The notes: generated by a model not told the origin, from the sequence alone. A stretch of 64,000 bases of DNA from Selenomonas bovis DSM 23594 (GCF_000381005.1 NZ_KB908381.1:62001-126000), one strand, 5' to 3'. Positions 13,976 to 22,955 are shown, counted from the first letter of the stretch. Translations and numbers: made by a program.

Positions 13976-15463
13976 TTATTGTTTCGCAAACGCAGCGACA
14001 AAATTTTTCATCTCGTCGCGGGCGCATACATCGTGATGGCGCACCGCCTTGTCCCGCAGAGAAGCCAGACCACGGGGAATCGGATTGTCATTGAGCTCTT
14101 GCAGCTTGTCGAGCATGGAAAACTCATCCATGCCATCGGTCGAGACGCCGAGTGCTGTCAGGACGCTCCCGTTGAATTTATACGGGCTAGCTGTCGAGAC
14201 AACGACCATCTCCCGCCGATCTGCGGTCTGCTTTTGATAATTCTCTGCGACACGCCACGCGACAGCTGTGTGGGTATCCGGGATATAGTGCTTCGTCTCA
14301 TAGGCCTTCCTGATGGTCGCTTTCGTTGCTTCATCATCCGCCCAATCAGCCCAGAAGGTCTTCTGGATATTCGCCAGCAGCTCTTTGCTGATGGTGTAGC
14401 TCCCTTGCTCCGCCAGCTGCCGCATCCAGGCTGCGACCTGTTCCGCGTTCCCCGCTGCATGATAGAGCAAGCGCTCCAGATTACTCGAGATCAGGATATC
14501 CATGGAAGGCGTAATGGTCTTGAAGAACTCGCGCTTGCGATTATACGTCCCTGTGCGCAGGAACTCCGTCAGGACATTATTTCGGTTGGAGGCACAGATC
14601 AGGCGGCCGACCGGCAAACCCATGCGCTTCGCGTAATATCCCGCAAGGATATCGCCGAAGTTCCCTGTCGGCACGCAGAAATTCACCTCGTCGCCATACG
14701 CGATGCGTCCCGCCGCGAGCAAATCCGCATACGCACTGAAGTAATAGACGATCTGCGGCACGAGACGCCCCCAGTTGATGGAATTTGCAGAGGAAAGCTT
14801 CACGCCATGCGACGCGAGCTCTTCGCCAAACGCCGCATCACTGAAGATACGCTTCACGCCGCTCTGCGCGTCATCGAAGTTGCCGCGCACGGCCGTGACA
14901 TTCACATTGCCGCCTTCCTGCGTCAGCATCTGCAGGCCCTGGATCCGGCTGACACCGCCCTGTGGGTAGAACACCATGATCTTCGTCTGCGCGACATCGC
15001 GGAAGCCTTCAAGCGCCGCTTTTCCTGTGTCGCCCGACGTCGCTACGAGAATCAGAACATCCGCCGTTTCTCCCGTCTTCGCGAGAGCCGTCTGCAGCAG
15101 CTGCGGCAGGAGCTGCAGCGCCATATCCTTGAAAGCGCTCGTCGGACCGTGCCAGAGTTCCAGCACGCTGCAGTCATCAAACATTTTCGTAGGCGCCTTG
15201 CGCTCCGTATCGAATTTTCCCATGCCATAGGCACGCGTCACACAGCCGCACAACTCTTCTTCGGTGTAGTCCGTGAGGAATTGCTGCAGGACAGCCACCG
15301 CACGCTCCTCATAAGAAAGGGAAACCAGTCCTTGGATGAATGCCGCGTCCACAGCAGGAAGTTCCTCTGGAACGAAGAGACCACCATTGGCCGACAGCCC
15401 CTGAATAATTGCCTCGGCAGAGGAAAGCCTCTCCCCGCCGCCGCGCGTACTGATATACTTCAA
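13976..15463 (-). CDS. thrC: Threonine synthase
   Basis: A 495-residue PLP enzyme converting O-phospho-L-homoserine to L-threonine. The pyridoxal Lys is in SAFKDMALQ (about residue 108) and the phosphate loop in VATSGDTGKAAL. The start is TTG at 15463, read as MKYISTRGG, the usual family N-terminus, with AGAGG 8 bases upstream. Upstream in-frame codons are not needed. It belongs to the long (about 500-residue) class found in enteric and many anaerobic bacteria. It is a single-gene unit with an unusually long leader (about 200 bases). Threonine made here also feeds the aminopropanol arm of cobalamin through PduX/CobD. Confidence 0.95.
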   Translation of the reverse strand: MKYISTRGGGERLSSAEAIIQGLSANGGLFVPEELPAVDAAFIQGLVSLSYEERAVAVLQQFLTDYTEEELCGCVTRAYGMGKFDTERKAPTKMFDDCSVLELWHGPTSAFKDMALQLLPQLLQTALAKTGETADVLILVATSGDTGKAALEGFRDVAQTKIMVFYPQGGVSRIQGLQMLTQEGGNVNVTAVRGNFDDAQSGVKRIFSDAAFGEELASHGVKLSSANSINWGRLVPQIVYYFSAYADLLAAGRIAYGDEVNFCVPTGNFGDILAGYYAKRMGLPVGRLICASNRNNVLTEFLRTGTYNRKREFFKTITPSMDILISSNLERLLYHAAGNAEQVAAWMRQLAEQGSYTISKELLANIQKTFWADWADDEATKATIRKAYETKHYIPDTHTAVAWRVAENYQKQTADRREMVVVSTASPYKFNGSVLTALGVSTDGMDEFSMLDKLQELNDNPIPRGLASLRDKAVRHHDVCARDEMKNFVAAFAKQ

Positions 15464-15677
15464 AAAAATCGCCTCTCTTTTATAATGATAGGAAATATGG
15501 TAGAATGATTCCATCATCCTGCGTCCCAGCCCACAGTTTCTGGCACAGGTGCAGCCGACGCTGTCCGTACAAAATGGCATCGCATCTTAGCGACGCACAA
15601 TGTCAAACGCAGTGCGTACGATCCTTCACGCTGATGATCCCGCACAAATGGCGTCTCCCAGGGGATAGACAGCTACT

Positions 15678-15706
15678 ATTATAACATCTGTAAAAATGTA
15701 ACTCAA
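15678..15706 (-). promoter_or_regulatory. Promoter of thrC (long leader)
   Basis: On the minus strand TTGAGT (15701-15706) and TATAAT (15678-15683) are separated by 17 bases. The -35 lies inside the plus-strand ribosome binding region of nadE. The transcript would have about 200 untranslated bases before the thrC TTG. I found no T-box core or recognisable riboswitch in that leader. Confidence 0.7.
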
Positions 15707-15719
15707 GAGGTGTATTTCT

Positions 15720-17648
15720 ATGTTGAACATCGCGATGGCACAGATGAAGGTTTCGCCCGGTCACCCAGATAAAAACGCGGAACGTATGCTGCAGATGATC
15801 GCTGAAGCCAAGCAAAAGAAGGCTGATGTCATCATCTTTCCGGAGATGTGCATCCCGGGATACCTGCTCGGCGATACATGGGAGCAGCCCGCTTTTCTGC
15901 GCGACTGCGAGAGCTACGGCGCCGACATCATCCGCGCTGCCGAGGGCATTGTCATCCTGTTCGGCAACGTTGCCATCGACTGGGAAAAGAAGAACAATGA
16001 CGGCCGCGTGCGCAAATACAATGCGCTCTTCTGCGCCCAGAATGGTCGTCTCATCGCACCGGACAACATGCCGTACCCCTTTATCATCAAGACGCTGCTG
16101 CCAAACTATCGTGAGTTCGATGATACCCGTCATTTTTTCAGCCTCCAGAAGCTCGCGCGGGAGATCGGCACGACGGCAGAGCGTCTCCTCTCCCCGCTGA
16201 CGCTCGACATCCACGGAGAGCGGTATCGCATCGGCGGTCTGCTCTGCGAGGACGGCTGGAGCGACGACTACAGCCTGACGCCGCTCACTGAGCTCAATCG
16301 CCACCACGATATCGACTTCTTCGTCAACATCTCCGCCTCCCCCTATACGCTGGGCAAGAACGAGAAACGCAACCGCGTCTTCGGCGCGGAAGCGAAGGCT
16401 GCGCATACGCCGCTTTTCTACGTCAACAACATCGGCCTGCAGAACAACGGCAAGACCATCTACACCTTCGATGGTTCCAGTACTGTCTATAACGCGAACG
16501 GGCGCGTCATCAGCGTCTGCCCTGCTTACGAGGAAACACTATGCTGCACAGAGCTTGCGCATATTGACGCACTGCCGGAGGTCACGCAGGAACACGCGCC
16601 TGCCATCGCGCATATCTACCGGGCACTCACCTATGGCATCCGCGAATTCCTCACTGGCATCCACATGAAGAAAGTCGTGATTGGTATCTCGGGCGGCATC
16701 GATTCCGCGGTGGCCGCTGCGCTCTATGCCAAGATCATCGCCCCGGAGAATCTATTGCTCGTCAATATGCCGAGCGTCTTCAACTCAAAGACAACGCGCA
16801 GCCTCTCCGAACAACTGGCGGAGAATCTCGGCTGTCAGTATATGATCGTCCCTATTCAGGAATCTGTCGACCTTACAAAAGAACAGCTGGAAACGCTCCC
16901 CGTCACCAATCTCGCAGACAAGTCAGCACATCACCTGCATGTTTCATCCTTTGTCATGGAGAACATCCAGGCGCGCGACCGCAGCGCGCGCGTGCTTGCA
17001 GGTGCCGCGGCCGCCTTCGGGGGCGGCTTTACCTGCAATGCCAACAAAGCGGAGACGACGGTAGGCTACTCCACACTCTATGGCGATCAGTCGGGATTCC
17101 TCGCGGCGCTTGCTGATCTTTGGAAGCACCAGGTCTACGAGCTCGCACACTACCTGAACGATACTATCTACGCCCGGGAAGTCATCCCGCAAGGCATCAT
17201 CGATATCGTCCCGAGCGCAGAGCTCTCCAGCGCGCAAAACGTAGATGAGGGAAAGGGCGATCCTATCCGTTATCCGTATCACGATTATCTCTTCCGTTCC
17301 TTCATCGAGCGCTGGCAGAAGGCTACGCCGGAGGACCTGCTGACTTGGTACACGCAGGGAACGGTCGAGGAAAATCTCGGCTGCTCCCCTGGCCTCGTGC
17401 AGAAATATTTCCCCACTGCCCAAGCATTTATCGAGGACCTCGAGCGCTGGTGGAACCTCTTTTCTGGCATGGCTATCGCCAAACGCATTCAGGCTCCCCC
17501 CATCCTCGCTGTGAGCCGCCGCGCCTATGGCTTCGATCACAGGGAAGCGCAGGACGGCCCGTACTACACGCGAAAATACCGTGAACTCAAAGCGAAACTG
17601 CTGTATCACAGCGACACCCTGCCAACAAGTGCATCCCCATCCTTCTAG
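15720..17648 (+). CDS. nadE: Glutamine-dependent NAD+ synthetase
   Basis: A 642-residue two-domain enzyme that amidates nicotinate adenine dinucleotide with ammonia taken from glutamine. The N-terminal nitrilase-like glutaminase (about 1-280) has the Glu in FPEMCIPGYL and the nucleophilic Cys in GGLLCEDGW. The C-terminal synthetase has the ATP pyrophosphatase loop SGGIDSAVAAALY (about residue 325). Length and order are normal for the glutamine-dependent form. The ATG has AAGAGGTG upstream. It is one of only three plus-strand genes and is followed by a perfect terminator hairpin. Confidence 0.96.
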   Translation: MLNIAMAQMKVSPGHPDKNAERMLQMIAEAKQKKADVIIFPEMCIPGYLLGDTWEQPAFLRDCESYGADIIRAAEGIVILFGNVAIDWEKKNNDGRVRKYNALFCAQNGRLIAPDNMPYPFIIKTLLPNYREFDDTRHFFSLQKLAREIGTTAERLLSPLTLDIHGERYRIGGLLCEDGWSDDYSLTPLTELNRHHDIDFFVNISASPYTLGKNEKRNRVFGAEAKAAHTPLFYVNNIGLQNNGKTIYTFDGSSTVYNANGRVISVCPAYEETLCCTELAHIDALPEVTQEHAPAIAHIYRALTYGIREFLTGIHMKKVVIGISGGIDSAVAAALYAKIIAPENLLLVNMPSVFNSKTTRSLSEQLAENLGCQYMIVPIQESVDLTKEQLETLPVTNLADKSAHHLHVSSFVMENIQARDRSARVLAGAAAAFGGGFTCNANKAETTVGYSTLYGDQSGFLAALADLWKHQVYELAHYLNDTIYAREVIPQGIIDIVPSAELSSAQNVDEGKGDPIRYPYHDYLFRSFIERWQKATPEDLLTWYTQGTVEENLGCSPGLVQKYFPTAQAFIEDLERWWNLFSGMAIAKRIQAPPILAVSRRAYGFDHREAQDGPYYTRKYRELKAKLLYHSDTLPTSASPSF

Positions 17649-17651
17649 ACA

Positions 17652-17692
17652 AAGAAAGCTGTGCAAAAGCAATGCTTTTGCACAGCTTTCTT
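17652..17692 (+). terminator. Terminator after nadE
   Basis: A perfect 19-bp stem (AAGAAAGCTGTGCAAAAGC and its complement) with a three-base loop begins 4 bases past the nadE stop. The descending arm ends CTTTCTT. It is symmetrical and could act on either strand. Confidence 0.85.
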
Positions 17693-17745
17693 ACGTTATG
17701 AGGCGTTTCTACCTCTCTCATCATGCATCCCCTTCGGAGGTATTT

Positions 17746-19056
17746 ATGTTTACATCCCCTGTCATCGGCATCATTGCCGAGTACAATCCCTTCCATAACG
17801 GCCACGCCTATCAGATCAGACGCGTCAGAGCACAATTTCCTAGGGCACAGATCGTCACCATCATGAGCGGCAGCTTCACGCAACGCGGGGAGGCTGCCAT
17901 CCTCGACAAATGGCAGCGTGCCGAACTCGCCGTCGAGAACGGCAGCGACCTCGTACTAGAACTCCCCTACGCCTTCGCTTGCCGGAGTGCGCAGCACTTC
18001 GCCGCAGGTGGCGTCAGAATGCTCTCTGCTCTCGGCTGTGCGACACATCTCGCCTTCGGTGCAGAGACAGACCATCTCGCCACACTCTCAGCCATTGCGC
18101 ACACCATCGATTCGCCTGAGATCCAGGCGGCGCTCCATATGGGAATTACGGGCGGCCTCCCGTATGCCGCGGCACTCACTTCAGCACTCACCGCATCTTT
18201 CCCAGACTGTGGCGACCTCGTGCACCAGCCAAACAACATTCTCGCCATCGAATACCTGCGCGCAATCCGCCAGTTCGCTCCCGGCCTGCAGCCCCTCCTC
18301 ATTCCGCGCTGTGGCGCTGGCTATCATGAACAGGCACTTTCCTGTTGCTATGCCAGCGCCTCAGGAATCCGTTCAGAGCTCACACATGCGAATCTGCCAG
18401 CACCTTTTGCCACAACTCCCCCCGATTGGAAGGTGCTTGCTGAAGTCATGCCACAAAACACGCTCGTTATGCTGAAAAGTATTTTCCCATCGCGCTACCC
18501 ACAGCAAGAGTTTCTGTATCGCGCATTGCTCGCCAGATTGCACGTGATGGCGGAGTGCGACTTACAAAATACCGCTGACATGCGCGAAGGGCTGGAGCAT
18601 CGCTTGCTCCGCGCTGTCCACATCGCTACCAGTTGGCAGGAATGTCTTTATCACCTGGGTACGCGGCGCTATCCTTTCAGTAGCCTCTCGCGCATACTAC
18701 TCCATATCCTCATGGGCTTCACGCAGAGAGAAGCCAAATATTGCGCCACCTGCGGTCCAGCCTATCTACGGGTGCTTGCCGCAAAAGCAGGCTCCGGCAC
18801 CTCCTTGCTGCATGCTGCCAAGCGCACTGCGCGCCTGCCCATCCTCACGAAAATCGGTAACTACCTGAACGACAAGGAGCGGCGAAAGCCCCTGAAAGAC
18901 TTATCGCCGCTTCAACGCATGTTATGTTTAGATCTGCGCGCCACCGAACTGCGGGAACTCACATTGCCACAGCCTGATCTCGCCAGCCGTGATTATCTCG
19001 AATCTCCCCGCATCAGCACACATCACATAGAAAAAACTTCTGATAAAAACTCCTGA
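17746..19056 (+). CDS. tmcAL: tRNA(Met) cytidine acetate ligase
   Basis: A 436-residue nucleotidyltransferase-fold enzyme (YlbM family). It activates acetate with ATP and acetylates the wobble cytidine of elongator tRNA-Met, which prevents misreading of AUA. The N-terminus has GIIAEYNPFHNGHAYQI with the HxGH motif, and ELPYAFACRSAQHFA follows. Length is typical (about 400-440). The ATG at 17746 has CGGAGG 5 bases upstream. Further upstream, in-frame codons run into nadE and were discarded. It ends 8 bases before the convergent lipid kinase gene, with no terminator between them. Confidence 0.9.
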   Translation: MFTSPVIGIIAEYNPFHNGHAYQIRRVRAQFPRAQIVTIMSGSFTQRGEAAILDKWQRAELAVENGSDLVLELPYAFACRSAQHFAAGGVRMLSALGCATHLAFGAETDHLATLSAIAHTIDSPEIQAALHMGITGGLPYAAALTSALTASFPDCGDLVHQPNNILAIEYLRAIRQFAPGLQPLLIPRCGAGYHEQALSCCYASASGIRSELTHANLPAPFATTPPDWKVLAEVMPQNTLVMLKSIFPSRYPQQEFLYRALLARLHVMAECDLQNTADMREGLEHRLLRAVHIATSWQECLYHLGTRRYPFSSLSRILLHILMGFTQREAKYCATCGPAYLRVLAAKAGSGTSLLHAAKRTARLPILTKIGNYLNDKERRKPLKDLSPLQRMLCLDLRATELRELTLPQPDLASRDYLESPRISTHHIEKTSDKNS

Positions 19057-19064
19057 ACTGCCGA

Positions 19065-19946
19065 TTAGGTAAAGCAGAAAACCTGCACAGCCCGCGGCAC
19101 TGTCTCTACTTTGAGCGGCAGTGCCGGCCCTGCCTCACCGTCGAGATCGCTTACCAGCGGCGCATCCGATGTTACCTCGAAGCTACTCGCCTGGATATGC
19201 AATATATGCGGATTCTCCAGTACAGAATGACCAGCTAGCAGCTCGGTACCCACGCGCATGAGCTGCGGTACATTTCCCTTGCGGATGGCTAGAAAATCCA
19301 GCATTCCATCATCGATGGCAGCGCAGGGGGCGACGTCATGCAGACTCGCTACTGTCGCACTGTTGACGATGACGAAAAGATAGCCGTCGAAGTCATATTC
19401 CCTGCCATCCGCTTTCACATGGAACTGCATGGCACGCATCTTAGGCAGCTCGCCGATGCCGCGCAAATAATACGCGAATTTTCCCAACGCATTCTTGAGA
19501 CGTGAGGGCACCTCATGCGCAATGCCTGTCATCATCCCCGCGCTCGCCACATTGATGAAATATTCCTCCCCCACGCGCCCGAGGTCTACCGCGCGCGTGC
19601 TACCCATAGCAATGGCATCAAAATAAGCATCAAAATCATCATTGATGTGCAGATACGTCGCGAAATCATTCGACGTGCCGCTGCCAATGATGCCGATAGG
19701 CAGGGAAATCCCGTGCCGCATCACGAGATTCACAATCTCATGCACCGTGCCATCACCACCGGCCGCGATAATGCCATCCGGTGCGGCCTCACGAACAAAT
19801 TCATGAAAATGGTGGTTATGCCGAAGCGTACGATATGGAATCACCATGCAGTTGCGCTTCTGAAATTCCTTGATGATCCAGTCTAGCTTCCGCTTGAACG
19901 CCGCGTGCCCAGACACAGGATTATAAGCGAGAACAAGACGTTTCAT
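19065..19946 (-). CDS. Diacylglycerol/lipid kinase family protein (YegS/DagK type)
   Basis: A 293-residue protein with a DAGK catalytic domain. The N-terminal NPVSG motif and AAGGDGTVHEIVN (about residue 60) form the nucleotide site, and GSGTSNDFA follows. The C-terminal half, with the SDLDGEAG segment, is the usual beta-rich domain. It should phosphorylate a membrane lipid such as diacylglycerol or an undecaprenol-type lipid; the substrate cannot be told. The ATG at 19946 has AGGAGG 9 bases upstream and overlaps the flippase stop as ATGA. Coupling to a lipid-carrier flippase hints at a role in envelope lipid turnover. Confidence 0.88.
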   Translation of the reverse strand: MKRLVLAYNPVSGHAAFKRKLDWIIKEFQKRNCMVIPYRTLRHNHHFHEFVREAAPDGIIAAGGDGTVHEIVNLVMRHGISLPIGIIGSGTSNDFATYLHINDDFDAYFDAIAMGSTRAVDLGRVGEEYFINVASAGMMTGIAHEVPSRLKNALGKFAYYLRGIGELPKMRAMQFHVKADGREYDFDGYLFVIVNSATVASLHDVAPCAAIDDGMLDFLAIRKGNVPQLMRVGTELLAGHSVLENPHILHIQASSFEVTSDAPLVSDLDGEAGPALPLKVETVPRAVQVFCFT

Positions 19947-21643
19947 TTTTCCACATCCTCCTGCGCCGCATTTTCTGCGGTTTCTTTTTTCGCCTTGAAC
20001 ACGCCGATGGCGCGTAAAAAGCGGATGCTGTAACGGCCGATCATAGGAATCCGCTGCATATCCTCTTCCAGAATGCCGCCGATGAGTATCATTACGAAAA
20101 TGTAGACAAAACAGCCGAAGAATACAGCCCCGAACGTCGAAACAGCACCGATGCCCCACCAACTCAAGGTGAAATCATAGAACCCCTTAACCGCCACAGC
20201 CATCACCGCAGACGAGGCGACCGTCTTGATCAGCTGCGGCATCTCCATACGATACCCGATAAACCTGTAAATGAAAAAGAGGTTGATAATCGCCGCAACG
20301 CCCATATCAGCCGCCGTAGCCCAGGCAGACCCCATGATGCCCAGCCAGGGAATCGCCGTAAGATTCCAGTTCAGGAAGACCTTCGCTGCCGCAGCCAAGA
20401 TCATGTTCACCATCGGAATCGTCGGATGGCCAAGTCCCTGGAGGATGGCCGTCGATACCTGATGCAAACCGAGCAGGACAATCGAAAACGCTGAAATCAT
20501 CACCGCAGGTCCCGCTCCGGGCGCATTATATATCAAAGAAGCAATCGGTGTCGCGAGGACAAAGACAACGATGAAGGCCGGGAAGCAGACGAAATTGGAA
20601 ATGCGGACAGACGCCGCCGTCTGTAAGTACACGCGCCCCATCTGCTTGAGCGCGCGCGCTTCAGAGATGATTGGCACGATGCTCATGGCCATGGAGGCCG
20701 TGAGGATGGTCGAGAGATTGACCAGCGGCACCGCCATGCCCGTGAGATAGCCGAACAACTCCGTCGCCTCATTGATACTGTATCCAGCAACCTCCAAGCG
20801 CTGCGGAACAATCATGAGATCGAGGTTTGAGACGACTGGCAGCATGAGACTCGAGGCGGAAACCGGCAGAGAGAGCATGAAGATGCGTTTCATGATTTTC
20901 GCAGCAGACTCCTGCCCCCCTCCCGGCGGTGGCGCAAGTTCCTTGCCGTAATCGCGCTCGATATCGCGGTCGAGTTTCCAATGGAAATAAACGAGGACGA
21001 TGAGTCCCGTGACCGCTCCCGCCAGTGCGCCAAGCGATGCGCCAGCGGCCGCGTAATCAAGTCCCCACGGCAGCAGGAGATCTGCGAGCAGGATCATCGT
21101 AACCACGCGGAAAATCTGCTCGACAATCTGGGAAACAGCCGTCGGCGTCATCCGCTGCCACCCCTGCAGGTAGCCGCGGGAGCTCGCCAGCAGCGTCACA
21201 AAGAAGACCGTCGGTGCCAGCACCTGTACTGCCATCTTAGCGCGCGCATCGCGGATAAAATGGAAATCAATCAGCCAATCTGCCGCAAAAAAGGTCAGCA
21301 CGGAAAAAATGATACCAGTGAGCAACATGAAGGTCATCGAAATGCGGAAGACACGCTTAGCCCCCCAGATATCTTTGAGGGCCACACGTTCCGCCGTAAT
21401 GATGGAAATCGCTACCGGCACGCCGGCCTGGGAAACCGTCATCGCGAGAAAATAAATGGGAAACGCCATCTGGTAAAGGCCGATACCCTCACCGCCCAAA
21501 ATCCGCGAAACAAAAATCCAATTCAAGGAACCGATAACCTTGACGACAAAACCGGCAATCGTAAGGATGAACGTTCCCTTCAGAAACGATTCGCCCTTGC
21601 TCGATTTCTGTTCAAGTGACTCTTGTGTATTGATGGAAAACAC
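19943..21643 (-). CDS. Polysaccharide/lipid II-type flippase (SpoVB/MurJ superfamily)
   Basis: A 566-residue integral membrane protein of the MOP superfamily with about 14 hydrophobic segments. It starts KGTFILTIAGFVVKVIGSLN and has GGEGIGLYQMAFPIY in the second segment region, typical of SpoVB-like transporters in Firmicutes. Such proteins flip undecaprenyl-linked sugars (lipid II or polysaccharide units) across the cytoplasmic membrane. The start appears to be GTG at 21643 with a weak AGGG just upstream. It is first in an operon with the lipid kinase. No glycosyltransferases are nearby, so the transported lipid is open. Confidence 0.88.
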   Translation of the reverse strand: MFSINTQESLEQKSSKGESFLKGTFILTIAGFVVKVIGSLNWIFVSRILGGEGIGLYQMAFPIYFLAMTVSQAGVPVAISIITAERVALKDIWGAKRVFRISMTFMLLTGIIFSVLTFFAADWLIDFHFIRDARAKMAVQVLAPTVFFVTLLASSRGYLQGWQRMTPTAVSQIVEQIFRVVTMILLADLLLPWGLDYAAAGASLGALAGAVTGLIVLVYFHWKLDRDIERDYGKELAPPPGGGQESAAKIMKRIFMLSLPVSASSLMLPVVSNLDLMIVPQRLEVAGYSINEATELFGYLTGMAVPLVNLSTILTASMAMSIVPIISEARALKQMGRVYLQTAASVRISNFVCFPAFIVVFVLATPIASLIYNAPGAGPAVMISAFSIVLLGLHQVSTAILQGLGHPTIPMVNMILAAAAKVFLNWNLTAIPWLGIMGSAWATAADMGVAAIINLFFIYRFIGYRMEMPQLIKTVASSAVMAVAVKGFYDFTLSWWGIGAVSTFGAVFFGCFVYIFVMILIGGILEEDMQRIPMIGRYSIRFLRAIGVFKAKKETAENAAQEDVEK

Positions 21644-21766
21644 CGCCCTGTATCGCGCAGGCTTCTAGCCTGAAATTTGCAAAATAGCGAGAACCCTATA
21701 AAGGGGCGCAAAATCATATAGCTTATGACCGCGAGAACCCCTATCATCCTAGTCCCCGACCTTTGA

Positions 21767-21772
21767 ATTATA
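21767..21772 (-). promoter_or_regulatory. -10 box of the flippase operon
   Basis: TGATATAAT on the minus strand is an extended -10 with consensus TATAAT. The -35 (TGGAAA, 17 bases upstream) is only a partial match. It would give a leader of about 120 bases. Confidence 0.55.
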
Positions 21773-21864
21773 TCATGCACGCAATAAGGTTTCCAGTAAA
21801 AATTGCAATACGAAGCCAACGGACAATACCGTCAAATGAGGCACGATACTTTCCAAAACAAATG

Positions 21865-21873
21865 TGATATAAT
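21865..21873 (+). promoter_or_regulatory. Extended -10 promoter of lptA
   Basis: TGATATAAT is an extended -10 on the plus strand; no good -35 is visible. Transcription would start near 21880, about 115 bases before the lptA ATG. Confidence 0.55.
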
Positions 21874-21930
21874 ATTTATATATATCTTGCAAATACCATA
21901 CACCTTTTGACATGCCAGTTTCTCAAAGGC

Positions 21931-21960
21931 TAAGAAGCTGCTGATTGACGGAGCTTCTTA
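21931..21960 (+). promoter_or_regulatory. Hairpin in the lptA leader
   Basis: TAAGAAGCT pairs perfectly with AGCTTCTTA (9 bp, 12-base loop) and is followed by TTATC, 34 bases before the start codon. It may be an attenuator or an RNA stability element. Confidence 0.4.
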
Positions 21961-21993
21961 TTATCAACGCTTCCTTGAGGAGGATGACCGATT

Positions 21994-22491
21994 ATGCGAC
22001 GCTTATGCCATTTCTTATTGATTTTCCTGTCCGTATTCTTTTTCCTCATTCCTCCTGTTGCAGCCGTATCTGCACCGCAAAAGCCAACGGTGAGCGCCGA
22101 TAACACCACATTTGACGAAACCACTGGCAGATATCACCTCATAGGGCATGTCACAGTCATCTTCGGCAACCGCATCACACAGATGGATGACGCGCAGGTC
22201 AGTGCGACGGAACTCGAAATCTGGGGCCAGGGAAATGTGCAGATGCATGTCGGCGATGATTTACACTTCTCCGCAGATGCCGTCTGTCTTGAGGGCTTCA
22301 CACCAGCTGCTGTGCTCTTCGGCCGTGTCACACTGCAGCGCCCTGGTCTCATTATCCGTGCGGAAAGCGCGAGCTGCAACTGGAACGAGCAAACCGTGAC
22401 GTTCTACGGACACGTCGTCAGCATCGAAAAGGGAAAAGAAACCGTGGCAGAAACACTGACCTACGACATAGAAGAAAACCGGATCAAGTGA
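21994..22491 (+). CDS. lptA: LptA/OstA-family periplasmic protein
   Basis: A 165-residue exported protein. A signal peptide (about residues 1-25, LLIFLSVFFFLIPPVAAVSA) precedes an OstA/LptA beta-jellyroll (about 35-160: VSADNTTFDETTGRYHLIGH and two further similar repeats). LptA bridges the periplasm and carries lipopolysaccharide to the outer membrane. Its presence supports a two-membrane Negativicutes cell. The ATG has GAGGAGG upstream. The gene is alone: no lptB, lptC or kdsCD adjoin it, unlike the enteric cluster. Some Negativicutes have several OstA-domain proteins, so this could be a paralogue rather than the main bridge protein. Confidence 0.78.
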   Translation: MRRLCHFLLIFLSVFFFLIPPVAAVSAPQKPTVSADNTTFDETTGRYHLIGHVTVIFGNRITQMDDAQVSATELEIWGQGNVQMHVGDDLHFSADAVCLEGFTPAAVLFGRVTLQRPGLIIRAESASCNWNEQTVTFYGHVVSIEKGKETVAETLTYDIEENRIK

Positions 22492-22540
22492 AACAAGCTC
22501 ATCGCATAACACTCAGTGGATCTTCATGTGTCCCGTGGTA

Positions 22541-22574
22541 CAAAAACAGCCGTTCTATGCAAAGAACGACTGTT
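22541..22574 (-). terminator. Terminator of the glyQS operon
   Basis: On the minus strand AACAGTCGTTCT pairs with AGAACGGCTGTT (one G-U pair) and is followed by TTTTTG. It also faces the end of lptA on the other strand. Confidence 0.85.
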
Positions 22575-22744
22575 GAGAATGGTACGATATCTGCTTTTTA
22601 TTATAATACTTTTCTACCTTAATTTTTTCAAGCAAATACAGCTTTAGTAAATAAGATCAGCGCAAAACCCTCTTACGCTTCTGCTTCCGCGTTGTATGCA
22701 TCACAACGAGACACTGCGAGTTCTTCGCAGGATAGGTATCCCAC
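22575..22744. other. AT-rich spacer
   Basis: Between the glyQS terminator and the small downstream reading frame. No gene or structure was recognised. Confidence 0.5.
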
Positions 22745-22942
22745 CTAGGACGCGGAATATCCACGGAAGCCAAGATCTTGGTAGATCATCACCACAGCCG
22801 CAGAACTCGCAGAGGCGCATTTCGCAAGATGATGTGCCGAACCCTCGGCGCTTTCTTCCAGATGCACGAACACATCGTCCGCCACCTGCCGCTCTGAGGA
22901 GAAAAACATTTCGTTTCCCAAGGGCATTTTCAAAAGCTGCAT
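22745..22942 (-). CDS. Small hypothetical protein downstream of glyS
   Basis: A 65-residue frame beginning MQLLKMPLGNEMFFSSERQV, with AGAGGG 6 bases before the ATG and only 13 bases after the glyS stop. The first 45 residues look like a genuine soluble, acidic protein (VADDVFVHLEESAEG). The end is Ala/Ser rich. It has no recognised family. Good spacing and a ribosome binding site favour a real gene co-transcribed with glyQS, but the composition gives no proof. Confidence 0.45.
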   Translation of the reverse strand: MQLLKMPLGNEMFFSSERQVADDVFVHLEESAEGSAHHLAKCASASSAAVVMIYQDLGFRGYSAS

Positions 22943-22955
22943 GGATAGCCCTCTC

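Larger units (their letters stand above)
21644..21993. other. Divergent promoter region between flippase and lptA
   Basis: This holds back-to-back extended -10 promoters (minus at 21767-21772, plus at 21865-21873). It also has two direct repeats of GCGAGAACCC(C)TAT (21688 and 21731) in the flippase leader and a 9-bp stem hairpin in the lptA leader. I see no gene. Confidence 0.6.

Noticed and set aside
15464-15677. T-box in the thrC leader
   Set aside because: The core GGTGG-ACCGCG sequence and a following terminator are absent.
17652-17692. Perfect palindrome as a phage attachment site or operator
   Set aside because: Its position 4 bases after nadE and the U-rich descending arm fit a simple terminator.
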